The notes under the pieces: model-generated
What the model saw: the letters and a program-made list of their open reading frames with translations, nothing else
Told to the model about the DNA's origin: nothing
Databases searched by the model: none
Program-made: the position numbers and the translations under genes
Assembly: GCA_027924585.1 (NCBI GenBank)
Contig: BSBM01000370.1
Coordinates: 29,843,501-29,907,500, forward strand
DNA: 64,000 bases
Origin: Larix kaempferi
Taxonomy: Eukaryota; Streptophyta; Pinopsida; Pinales; Pinaceae
Reading direction: 5' to 3'
Shown: positions 1 to 9,800 of the stretch, piece by piece
Layout of the letters: every line of letters begins with the position of its first letter
How positions within the stretch are numbered: position 1 is the first letter of the stretch

Positions 1-2
1 GA

Positions 3-972
3 CCAGTAATATTACTACTATATGTAGATGACATGTTCTTAACAGGAGAGGATGAGCTCATTGCAAAAACAAAAGGAAGGCTTGCCGCAGAGTTCGAGAT
101 GAAGGACCTAGGAATGATGCACTACTTCTTAGGTATGGAGGTGTGGCAGAGTTCAGATGGGATTTTCCTTGGTCAAGGAAAGTATGCAAAGGAGATTCGA
201 AATGATGGACTGCAAGGCAATGGCCACACCAATGGCATCGAACTTGAAGCTACTGTGTGATGCTTCTTCAGAGACAGTTGATGCCACGATATACAAGAAG
301 ATGATTGGTTCGTTAATGTACTTGACAAACACGAGACCAAACATATACTTTGCTGTGAGCAGCCTGAGCCAATTCCTAACAGATCCGAGACATGTTCACC
401 TGATTGCTGCAAAACATATATTGAGGTACCTGAAGGGTACACTTGAGTATGGGCTCAAATATGCGACGAATCAGAAGATTAACCTGCATGGTTATGTTGA
501 TTCAGATGGGGCAAGCAGTGCCACAGACAGGAAGAGCACTTCAGGATGCTGCTTCAGTTTGGGATCCGATATGATCTCTTGGTTTAGCTGCAAGCAGTCA
601 AGTGTGGCACTAAGTACAGCCGAAGCAGAGTATATTGCAGCCTATTCGGCTAGTTGTGAGGTAGTATGGCTTTGGAAGCTACTGTCAAATTTATTTGATC
701 TCGAGTTAGAGGCGACTTGTATCTTTTGTGACAACCAGAGTTGTGTAAAATAGTCCGAGAACCCGATGTTCCATGACAAGTCGAAGCATATTGAGATCAA
801 GTACCACTATATCCGGGATATGGTGCAGAGAGGAGCAGTGAAGCTCCAGTATGTGGCGACAGATGAGCAGACAACCGATGTGTTGACCAAGCCGTTAGCA
901 AGAGTGAAGGTTGAGTACTTCAGACAAAAGCTTGGTGTTATCCAGATCAATGTTCCTCAAAAGAGGGAGTGA
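3..972 (+). pseudogene. Ty1/copia pol, 3' part (reverse transcriptase end and RNase H), broken
   Basis: This is the tail of a copia polyprotein whose 5' part lies beyond the window edge. The frame opens in the RT catalytic block, with YVDD encoded at 21-32, and continues through the conserved KDLGMMHYFLGMEVW stretch. It then shifts frame near position 190. RNase H follows in the other frame, with RKSTSGC, ALSTAEAEY, CDNQSC and SKHIEIKYH motifs. The usual DSDWAG is DSDGAS here. A TAG at 751-753 interrupts the frame just before the SENPMFHD block. The frame ends at 970-972 after an AAGAGGGAG purine tract. One frameshift and one nonsense codon make it non-coding. It belongs to the same broad lineage as the complete element at 5646-12204. 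The family call is seen directly; loss of function is inferred from the breaks. Confidence 0.95.
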
Positions 973-974
973 TG

Positions 975-1440
975 TGACATGTCCGGAAGACGTAGGTGCA
1001 CCAGGGCTGTATCTTACATGGTGGAAGATGCAGGCAGTCCGCAAGGATGTAATACATCTGGGATGATACTGGGATGTATCCACATGTGAGAAGACGTTGG
1101 TGGTCCACGGGTCATAAAGCATCTGGGATGCGCCTGGGCTGTATCTTACATGGTGGAAGACGCAGGTGGTCCGAAAGGACGTAATGCATCTGAGATGCTC
1201 CTGGGTTGTATCCACATGTTTGAAGACACAGGTTGAGTGAGGGAGTCGTAATACATCTGGGCTGTATCCACTGGGTGGAAGACGCAGATGTTCCTGGGCT
1301 GTATCCACTAGGTGGAAGACGTAAGTTGACTGAGAGAGAGATGTAATACATCTGGGTTGTATCCACTGGGTGGAAGACGCAGATGTTCCTAGGCTATATC
1401 CACTGCGTGGAAGACGCAGGTTGTCTGGTGAACATGGTAT
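975..1440. repeat. Degenerate tandem repeat between pol and 3' LTR
   Basis: About nine imperfect units share a core like 'ctgtatccactgggtggaagacgcag'-type sequence. The GAAGAC cores lie near 985, 1024, 1091, 1157, 1222, 1275, 1314, 1371 and 1410, so spacing is 39-67 bp. The minus-strand open frame over it simply repeats a short peptide and is a by-product of the repeat. It fills the place where a copia LTR would normally begin. Confidence 0.8.
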
Positions 1441-1802
1441 ATGCAACTAGGATGCTCTCCACATGAGATGATTCGATTACGATGAGATGATAGTAGGAGA
1501 AGAAAGTGATTGCTCTGGCAATGTAACATGTGGTCCTGAGCTGTAACTACTTGATGGCTTGCTCATATAGATGATGAAGTCCTAGATGAGAGTTAGGCCT
1601 ACATCCAGCGTAAAAAAAGGGTTGGCTCTATAGAACTTCTCATGACGGGTAGATTCGAGAGATGTCACTAGTCAATGATCAACAAGATGAGAATTGTTGC
1701 AGCAACGATGATGATGATCTAGCGATGATGACGTTGTCCAGAGATTGTGTCCAACTATGATGATGACTGTGTCGAGAGAATACCTTCCTAGTTAAGAGGG
1801 AG
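1441..1802 (+). other. Non-coding spacer ending in a polypurine tract
   Basis: No gene is visible. The stretch is rich in GATGATG runs. It ends in AAGAGGGAG at 1794-1802, directly before the LTR. The same purine tract also occurs at 961-969, so this element carries two polypurine-tract candidates about 830 bp apart. Confidence 0.6.
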
Positions 1803-2365
1803 TGTTGTTGTAAATGTAACTTCGGAAGATATTCTTTTGTATATTATTATTGTACCTCCGTCGGAGATGTTTATCCTCCGTTTGGGGATGTCATTATTGT
1901 ATTTGGTCATGTAAGAATATCGAGGTAAAACCTCCATTGTAAGTCAGGGCAATAGTCCCCAAAAGGATAAATGTAAAATGTATTTTTGAGTCTCCCTAGG
2001 AGAGGTCGGCCCAGTTAGTTGAGGAAGTCAACCCCATTGGGGATTTAGGTCAGTCACACATAAAGTATAAATAGGGAGGCACCCTCCCTCATTTGGACAC
2101 ACACCAACAAGCAAGTTCACTCCAAGGAAGAGAAAGACAAGTTCGTTGAAGAAGAAGAAGGAAGCTGCAGAAGTCATCTTATCTTTGGGTATTCTATCTT
2201 GGTTTGATATTGTACTAAGTAACGAATCTATTACTGAAGAAGTTGCAAGGTTTTCTCCTTTATGGTTTCCCCGAAGAAAATTCTTGTGTTCTTGTGTATT
2301 GTTGTGCTTGTCTATCTTTCAAATTAAAGATCTAACGTAATTGAATTAAAGTGCAAACACTAACA
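1803..2365 (+). repeat. 3' LTR of the truncated copia element
   Basis: It starts TGTTGTTGTAAATG right after the purine tract and ends near CACTAACA, giving the TG...CA ends expected of an LTR, about 563 bp. A TATA box (TATAAATA) lies at 2066-2073. The bases after it join the interrupted minus-strand copia A, so this element inserted into copia A. No second copy of the LTR is in the window, so the exact ends are estimates. Confidence 0.75.
2066..2073 (+). promoter_or_regulatory. TATA box in LTR
   Basis: TATAAATA followed by a GC-richer stretch lies about 300 bp before the LTR end, the usual position of the LTR promoter that separates U3 from R. Confidence 0.55.
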
Positions 2366-2371
2366 CAAATA

Positions 2372-3266
2372 ACCTATCAGTTTCCTATACAACATAGGGT
2401 CCACCATCTTTGAATCTAAAGTTGTTACCTTCTTCAAATTAGTGATCATAGATGTGGCCATAGGTTTGCAGTCCTCCATCCAAAACCTCTTCAAGATCTC
2501 AACTACATACTTACCCTTTCCAAGGAATATCTCCCTTGATCTCTACCAAACCTCCAAACCCAAGAAGTAACGCATCATGCCAATGTCTTTCATCTCGAAC
2601 TTAGCTGCACTATCTTCTTTGCGCCCTGCAATGAGCTTCTTTGAGCCTATAAAAAACAAGTCATCTACATATAGCACCAAATCAAGCAAATCAATCTGAA
2701 TAAATATATAATATAAGTAATATGCTTCACTTTTGGTGAAGCCCATACCCTACAAATATCCATTGATCCTATAATACCATGCTCTCAGTGTTTGCTTGAG
2801 TCCATACAAGGCCTTTTCCTACAAACATGGGACTCCTTCTCACTTACCTCAAAGCCCTGATGTTGCTCTATGTACACTTCTTCCTCAATTATCCATCCCA
2901 TTGAAGAAAGTTGCCCTCATATCCATCTGATGTATCCTCTATCCCATAACTAAAACTAAAGACATAACTGCTCTAATGGAAGCGTACCTAGCAACTGGAG
3001 CAAAAGTCTCCTTGTAGTCCACTCCCTCTTTCTGGGAGAACCTTCTTACCATGAACCTCGCTTTGAACTTCTCAATGCTTCCATCTGTTACATGCTTGAT
3101 CTTATAGAGCCACTTGAACTTACTATTGACTTCCCCTCGGATCTTGGCACTATGTCCCAAATACCATTCTTCATGATGGAGGTGTACTTCACCATGGCAT
3201 CCCTCCAAACTTGCTACTTTGTTGCCTCCAGAAAATTGGAAGGCTTGAAATCTATGATGATGCTCA
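2372..3266 (-). pseudogene. Copia A reverse transcriptase fragment
   Basis: Two minus-strand frames carry RT blocks. 3261-2939 holds the start of RT, with EKFKARFM, the SQKEGVDY block and FAPVARY. 2746-2543 holds LVLYVDDLFFIGS and the KDIGMMRYFLGLEVW block. Frameshifts separate them near 2760-2930, where the LNG / EEVYIEQP region can be followed only in pieces. The fragment stops at 3266, the insertion point of the small LTR element, and resumes at 5404. It matches 54907-55830 in copy B. Not functional. Confidence 0.9.
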
Positions 3267-3447
3267 TGTAATATAACCAAATAAGTTATATTAGTAATTA
3301 ATTCGTTAAACAATTAATAGTCATCTCTATTCCAAAAGAGGCATGACTTACTATTTCTATTGTATAAATATAGTTTCTAATATTATGTAAAGATAAACTT
3401 GAAATATAAATTAATAAATAATCTATTTTATATACTGGAACCCTCCA
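3267..3447 (+). repeat. 5' LTR (181 bp)
   Basis: Begins TGTAATATAACC and ends CCCTCCA. It is paired with 5218-5398 at high similarity. A TATA-like TTGTATAAATA lies near 3359-3369. Confidence 0.85.
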
Positions 3448-3449
3448 AT

Positions 3450-3465
3450 TGGTATCTAGCTACCA
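3450..3465 (+). promoter_or_regulatory. Primer-binding site
   Basis: TGGTATCTAGCTACCA begins two bases after the LTR. It resembles the TGGTATCAGAGC site used by plant copia elements, which pairs with the 3' end of initiator methionine tRNA. Confidence 0.7.
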
Positions 3466-3471
3466 TGCAAC

Positions 3472-4200
3472 ATGTATTGGTCACCAGACATGAAAGGATT
3501 GCCTAAGGAAATCAATAAAAAATTAGATTCAATTGCGGAAATAGTTGCCATCTTGGGCTCGCCCAATGAGGTAACCAATGATGAAATCAAGGAATACGAA
3601 GTAGCTATGTCTGCTCAAGTATTATCACATGTTGGAGATGTTCAAATTCAAGAAATGCGAGATTATGGATTTGAAGAGGATGCAAATGAGGATGGAGACG
3701 CTTCTTGTCCTATAGATGTGGAAGCATCTTCCCACTAAATGAACGAGGTAGCCGATGAAGAAAAATATGAAACCAAACCAAATCCATAGATAGTTTAGCT
3801 GGTAACGATACATCAGGGAATGAAGAAAGTGCTTCAGTTGTAAACTACACTTTGGAGTTTCCTAATGTTTGTGGACAAAGCCATATATTGACAACTTCAA
3901 GCTCTTTGGAAGAAAACATTATATGTGATTCAGCCGAATTTTTCCATGAACTCCAAACAAAGCAATTTGATGTGTGTCCAAAGAAGACATAGTCCAATGT
4001 ACAAAAAGTAAGGGTTTAATTGGGTGGTAATGAAAGTTGCAAATGATTCATATTCAGATATCACAAGCAGTGATAGTGAAGATTTAGATTCAGGTAAAGC
4101 ACCATTTTATGCTCTTGAAGATGGTTCAATTCCAACCTCTATTGAGGAAATCGAAAGTACTAAGTTGAATGATGTTGAAAGTTGAAACCACTGTTGTTAG
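3472..4200 (+). pseudogene. Unidentified internal sequence of the small LTR element
   Basis: An 88-codon frame at 3472-3738 starts with ATG just after the primer-binding site. It encodes an acidic, probably helical protein (LPKEINKKLDSIAEIVAIL near the start, EEDANEDGD near the end). Beyond its stop, short acidic frames continue to about 4190, for example DITSSDSEDLDSG. I do not recognise the family. It could be a remnant of the element's own gag or a second captured host gene. It shows no zinc knuckle or protease motif. Confidence 0.4.
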
Positions 4201-4224
4201 TAGAGGTCCTAGAGAATTGAGAAG

Positions 4225-4790
4225 TTCTTTGAAACCGGAGACTTCCCATTATTGCAGTTCATGTATTTAATGATCTTGAGAAGAGTAGGATTATCGAACA
4301 ACACATAGAAAAGTTCCTTAGTGGCCTCTCTATGTCACACACACTTGGTTCAAAAAGGACTTTTAGTCTGGACTACTATGATCCATACATGTTGTACATG
4401 TTGTATATCAAGCATATCAATAAGCTATCCAACGAGATTAAATCATATGCCATTCGACGCACACTTTTCATCCTCACAAACGACAAAGAGCTGAATCCTG
4501 TGGCCATTGAATTGCGTTTGCCTCCCATTGTTGATCACGAAGTTGTTAGAAGCATCTACACTCTTGGTGAGCATGGAACAGAACAAGGAGCATTAAGGCA
4601 ACTAGCAAGAGCTCATGCCCATGTCAACGATTCCAGTTACCATCAACTGATCAACCATTGGTTGAGAACCCATGTATTTATGGAACCCTCCAATTGGTAT
4701 CCGAGCAAGGAATATGTAAAACATCGTAATGATGAAGTGAAGATAAAAACAAGGTTGACGACTGCAAAGAAAATGAATTTGTACAAGTAG
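4225..4790 (+). pseudogene. Captured lipoxygenase gene fragment
   Basis: The frame reads EQHIEKFLSGLS, LDYYDPYM, RRTLFILTNDKELNPVAIEL, VNDSSYHQLINHWLRTH and then MEP. These follow the order of the catalytic domain of plant lipoxygenases, iron dioxygenases that hydroperoxidise linoleic and linolenic acid. HWLRTH keeps both histidines of the His-x4-His iron-binding pair. About 175 codons of a family whose members have roughly 850-950 residues are present, with no introns visible. The similarity fades soon after MEP, where normal enzymes continue toward the second histidine and the C-terminal isoleucine ligand. In-frame stops upstream (near 4224) and the missing rest of the domain exclude a working enzyme. 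It lies in the sense direction inside the LTR element, so it looks like a transduced host exon. The family call is from memory of conserved motifs. Confidence 0.88.
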
Positions 4791-5217
4791 TAGTTACAAA
4801 AACACATTATTAAGTTGACAAACACTAGAGAGGAAGGTAACCACAATAAAATCTCTACACAAAAAAAGATTAAATGCATGTAGGTACAGGAAAGCCTTGT
4901 TAACAAAATTCAAAAAGTTAGTTAGAACCCTAGCACAATGTTAGAAGATTGCAAGAGGTGGAACAAATAACAAAAAATGGATTGGGTAATTCAAGACAAG
5001 ATTTTACAAATGACAATTTTACTATGTGTGAAAAAAATAGAACGGGAAGTCAAGCTTTCTTACAAGTTAGATCCACACAATCGTCATTCAACAAATGAGT
5101 GCCTACCAAGTGGAGGGAAACTAGCGTCTGATAAACTTCCTAAGAAAACAAATTATTAGATCACGGCACTCAAATTGCCTATGCTTAGAGGATGAAGCAT
5201 CTCAAGAGGGGAAGACT
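4791..5217 (+). other. 3' interior of the small LTR element, no gene recognised
   Basis: AT-rich DNA with a 60-codon frame at 4977-5159 of unknown nature. It ends in the polypurine tract before the right LTR. Nothing else is recognised. Confidence 0.5.
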
Positions 5218-5398
5218 TTTAATATACCCAAATAAGTTATATTAGTAATTAATTAGTTAAATAATTAATAGTCACCTCTATTTCGGAAGAGGCGTGACTT
5301 ACTATTTCTATTGTATAAAAATAGTCTTTGACGTTAAGTAAAGATAGACTTGAAATATAAATTAATAAATAATATATTTTATATATTGGAACCCTTCA
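5218..5398 (+). repeat. 3' LTR (181 bp)
   Basis: Same length as the left LTR. It ends CCCTTCA, and the first bases have drifted (TTTAATATA instead of TGTAATATA). Confidence 0.85.
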
Positions 5399-5403
5399 AC
5401 TCA

Positions 5404-5640
5404 TCAATGACATATAGTTTGGAAACTTCTTCAAAAGTTTTCTCTCCTTGAATGTGCTCCTTGGAGACTCAACTAACTCATGAGCATCCCTCAATGTCTA
5501 AGAGAACCATCAAGGTCTTTGGAAAAAACTTGAAGGAGCTACTGGCTCCTATTCACCTAAAGGCTACGGCCCTAAATTGGAAGTCACTAGTAACTCTGCC
5601 TCAACATTTGGAGCTTCCTATTCCTCATCATCTGTCACTA
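5404..5640 (-). pseudogene. Copia A fragment, linker between integrase and RT
   Basis: It matches 55830-56055 in copy B nearly base for base apart from scattered substitutions, and contains frameshifts and stops. It lies between two insertions and joins 3266 on its left to 12205 on its right once they are removed. Confidence 0.8.
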
Positions 5641-5645
5641 GAATA

Positions 5646-6724
5646 TGTTAGTTTTGTACCTAGGGAAGTGTTCCCCTAGTGACTTTTGCCTAAGTCACTT
5701 AGAAGGGGGAAAAAGGTGACCCTCAACATTAAATGTCACTTAATGAGACTTTATAAAATGAAAGTCACTTTTTGATAAATTTAAGTGGGTGAGTGAATTT
5801 TATTTATGAGATTTAAATAAAAGGTATTTTCACTCTCATTCAATCTCAACCATCAGATTAGATTTAATCTTGACCGTTGGATTAGAACTCACCTAGGGTT
5901 TGATCAAAAAGGCTTGAGGGAGGCAAAGAGACTCGCTTTTTCTTTTTGGAAAGTGAGAAGAGAGAGCAGAGAAGAAGGGCGCTGAAATCGAGGCAAGGGT
6001 TTGGTCTTTTCCATTGGCACAATTTTCAAGGCAAGGTACAGTCTCATTTATTGCTGCACAAATATCGAGGAAGTACGGACAACTTTTATTACAGGCACAA
6101 AAATCGAGGCAAGGTACAACACTTTATTGCTGCACGATTTTCGAGGTGTACGGATTCCGTACAGTACGACTTTTTTTGGGCACAGATTTCGAGGTACTGT
6201 TTGTGCACAGAAATCGAGATACTGGTTGCATAGAAACCGAGGCATAGTTGGCACAAAAATCGAGATAAAGGTTGCACAGAAATCGAGGCAAAATCTGGCA
6301 CAAAAATCGAGGGTCGTACAGCTGTACGGACTGCTATAAATTTCTACACAGTTTTCGAGGCATTTGCTGGGCACAGTTTTCAAGGATTTTGAGATGAAAT
6401 CTTTGGTGGAGATAAGTTGATTTTTCACTGTATTTCTGTTTTGATATTTTGTTGAAGATAATAAAATCTCTCTCTCTCTCTAACTAGTTTTCCCCGTGGG
6501 GGTTTTTCCAGGGCTTGATTTTGGCCAAAAATTTCTGAGTCTATCATTTTCATGGTGTGAATGTTTAAATGTGTATTTCAGCCTGTTAGTGCATTTTTAC
6601 TGTGTGTTTAATTGTTACTGAAAATTTCATAAGTAGTTTCCAGTCAATGCATAACCGACTAGGAATGAAAACCACGAAATGTTGACATAAACCAGCAGAA
6701 CAGTAAAGTGCAGAAAATTCTACA
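5646..6724 (+). repeat. 5' LTR (1079 bp)
   Basis: Starts TGTTAGTTTTGTACC and ends AAATTCTACA. TATA-like sequences lie at about 5750 (TTATAAAA) and 6335 (CTATAAATTT). From about 5985 to 6380 it carries many copies of a short AATCGAGG-type motif. A CT-dinucleotide run lies near 6468-6481. Confidence 0.95.
5985..6380 (+). repeat. AATCGAGG motif array inside the LTR
   Basis: A 9-10 base core (AAATCGAGGCA and close variants such as TTTCGAGG) recurs about a dozen times, spaced roughly 20-45 bp and often preceded by GCACA. The 3' LTR holds the same array at 11465-11860. Open frames across it on both strands are by-products of the repetition. Confidence 0.8.
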
Positions 6725-6736
6725 TGGTATCAGAGC
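6725..6736 (+). promoter_or_regulatory. Primer-binding site
   Basis: TGGTATCAGAGC follows the 5' LTR with no gap and matches the standard plant copia site complementary to initiator methionine tRNA. Confidence 0.95.
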
Positions 6737-6847
6737 AAGGGGGCAGAAAACAGTGATAGTTTGCAGACACACAAAAATTTTCAGAACTCAGAAACTTCAG
6801 TATTTTTTTTTTGTTAATGGGCAGCGTTCTGTTGGGTTGGTGTTCAA

Positions 6848-9800
6848 ATGGCTACAGGTCTGAGGATTGAGGATAGGTTGAATGGAACAAAAAAATTTGT
6901 GCCTTGGAAGGCCAGAATCTTGTTGATTTTGGAGGAGAATGAGCTATGGGTGGAGATGGTGAGGAACACTGCTGCCAACCCCATTGCCATTCCAGATGGC
7001 ACAGATGCTACAGCACTTTCAGCCTTCAACAAGAAGGACTGTAAGGCTAGGAGGATCATCCTTGATACAGTAAAAGACCACATAATCCCTCACATTTCCG
7101 GGAAGACCAAGGCACATGAGATGTGGAGTGCCTTGACCAGCTTGTATGAGAGTTCCAATGAGAACAGAAAGATGGTTCTCAAGGAGAAACTCAAGAGTAT
7201 CAAGATGAATGGAGGAGAGGGAGTCACAGCTTACCTCACTAGGATTTCTGCAGTTCGGGATGAACTGGCAGCGGTTGGTGAAGTGGTATCTCCTACTAAG
7301 CTAGTACGCACAGTAGTGAATGGGGCTTCAAAGTCCTGGAGTGCATTTGTGCAGGCCATAGTGGGTAGAGAGAACCTACCGTCTTGGGAGAGACTGTGGG
7401 ACGACTTTGTGCAGGAGGAGACCAGGAGGGGTCTCGTACAGGGCAGTTCATCAAATGGTGGGGCAGATGAGAAGAACGTGGCACTGACAGCCAAGGGTAA
7501 GAAGAAGAAGGGTCCCAAGAAGAATGGGGCCAAGGGGCAACAGCAGCAGCAACCGCAGGGTGGACAGAAGAAGGACTTGAGTAAAATCAAGTGCTATTGT
7601 TGTCAGGCGTTTGGGCACTATGCATCACAGTGTCCAAGCAAGAAGAAGAAGAAGGGACAGGGACAGCAGACAGCAGCCTCAGCAGAGGTTGATGATTTTG
7701 GTGACAGGTTTCAGAGGGAGTTTTCCCTATATGCTGGACAGATTGAGAGAGAGAGAGTCTCCTTAGCCACCAACACAGACATGGATATGGAGAGTGAGCA
7801 TTCATTGTTGACAAGGCATCGGACAGGTCCATCCACCACTGGTACATGGTACATTGACAGCGGAGCCTCGAGACACATGACAGGTACTCGGGAGTTGTTC
7901 TCCGAGCTATCATGGATAGGTAGAGAGGTGGAGGTGGTACTTGGTGACAACACCATTGTTAGAGCAGTGGGTCAGGAGACCATTACATTTGAGAGGGAGT
8001 CCATGAGTCCCATGACCTTGAGGGATGTGTTGTACGTCCCTGGGCTGAAAAAGAACCTTGTTTCAGTTTCCACTATTGAGGACAGGGGTCTTGGGTTGTG
8101 TTTCTCAGATGGGAGAGTGCAAGTATTTCCCAAGACCACAGGTGTATCTACCCCCATGGATATTGGAGTTAGATGTGGATGACTGTAAAAGTTATTGTTT
8201 CAACCGCAGCATGCTCTAGCACACAGCAGCAGCAGCAATGAGCTATGTGAGTTATGGCACAGGAGGATGGCCCATTTACATCACCCCGCTCTGAGATTGT
8301 TGAGGAGCATGGTCACAGGTTTACCTGAGTTCGACACTGAGCAGAGTGATGTGTGTAGAGGGTGTGCTTTGGGAAAGTACACCAAGATTGCTTTTCCTAG
8401 CAGTGACACGAGAGCAGCAGGAGTGCTTGACTTGATTCATTCTGACATTTGCGGTCCTATGTCCTCAGTATCTCTGACTGGTTACGAGTACTATATTAGC
8501 TTCATTGATGACTACTCCAGGAAGACCTAGATCTACTTCTTGAGGAACAAGAAGTCCCCACTGGTGTTGAGTGTCGTCCAAGGGTTCAAAGCCCTTGTGG
8601 AGAAGCAGACGGGGAGGAAGATCAGGATGTTGAGATCAGAAAACGGGGGTGAGTATACCTCCAAGGAGTTCAATGCTTTCTGCAGTCAAGAGGGTATACA
8701 GCGACAGTTGACAGTTCCCTACACTCCTGAGCAGAATGGAGTAGCAAAGAGAAAGAGCAGGTCAATCGTTGGAGCAGCGAGAGCCATGCTTAATGATCAG
8801 GGGTTACCGTTCTTTCTATGGGCAGAGGCTTGCAACACTACAGTGTATCTGCAGAACAGGAGTCCTCACTGTGCTTTGGGGAGGATGACTCCAGAGGAGA
8901 TGTATTCAGGCAAGAAGCCTGAGGTGAGCCATTTTCGGATATTTGGCTCTCTGACTTACTCTCACGTCCCTTCTGAGAAGAGGACGAAGTTCGAGCCCAC
9001 TGCAGAGAGAGGTATCTTTGTGGGTTACGATGAGACTTCGAAGGCATATCGGCTTTACATTCCTGGCCAGAGGAGAGTTGTAGTGAGGCGGGAGGTGAAG
9101 TTTGATGAGGAGAGGGCCTTCCGGAAGTCGAGAGAGATGGAGCAGGGGGAGCCACCAGCTCCCACACCTCAGTCGAGACAGGCTTCTTCGATACAGGTTT
9201 CAGGTCCACAGGTTTCTGGGGTGACTGGATCACAGGGTACAGGCACAGCTTCTACAGGATCAGTGGTTCAGATAACAGGTACAGGGACAGGTTCAAGGAC
9301 TGGCACAGGTTCAGGATCATAGGTTTCAGGCTCACAGGTTACAGGTTCTTCAGGGACTGGTTCATCAGCCACTGGTCCTCGGGGTGTTGGACCTTCTGCT
9401 TTTGGGAGTTCCTCAGATGAGGATAGACCAGTTTGGGAGGAGCCTTCAAGGAAGAGGAAGCCTAAGTGGCTTCAGGGTACCTTGAAGGAAGCAGAAGCAT
9501 TTGGTAGACCTCAGGAGGCGATCAGGACAGTTGTTGAGCCAGACAGATATGGGATGGCCCTTATTGCGAGTCTTCGTGACTCTGCGCCTTCTACCTTTGA
9601 GGAGGCTTCTCAGCATCAGGTATGGAGAGATGCCATGATGGAAGAGTACCATTCCATCATGAAGAATGATGCTTGGGAGATTGTGTCGAGACCTGAAGGG
9701 AAGTCAGTTGTGACTTCCAAGTAGCTTTACAAGGTCAAGCATGCTGCAGATGGCAGTGTGGAGAAATTCAAGGCTCGGTTTGTGGCTAGAGGGTTCTCAC

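Larger units (their letters stand above)
3267..5398 (+). mobile_element. Small non-autonomous LTR retrotransposon with 181-bp LTRs
   Basis: Two direct repeats of 181 bp (3267-3447 and 5218-5398) bound a 1.77-kb interior. The left LTR starts TGTAATATAACC and both end in CA. A primer-binding site resembling the initiator-methionine type (TGGTATCTAGCTACCA, 3450-3465) follows the left LTR. A polypurine tract (AAGAGGGGAAG, about 5204-5214) precedes the right LTR. The flanks carry a 5-bp target duplication with one mismatch (GCTCA at 3262-3266, ACTCA at 5399-5403). There is no protease, integrase or RT, so it would need proteins from elsewhere. Its size and short LTRs fit the TRIM / small-LTR class, but the interior contains pieces of other genes. 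Confidence 0.9.

Noticed and set aside
895-1446. 183-codon minus-strand ORF
   Set aside because: It repeats one short peptide because it lies on a tandem DNA repeat; it has no conserved domain and runs antisense to the copia.
6001-6428. Overlapping ORFs on both strands in the LTR (also 11481-11908)
   Set aside because: They arise from the AATCGAGG motif array, which leaves several frames open; no protein signature.
7231-7913. Minus-strand ORFs opposite gag
   Set aside because: Shadows of the gag frame with proline/cysteine-rich composition from complementing glutamine and lysine codons.
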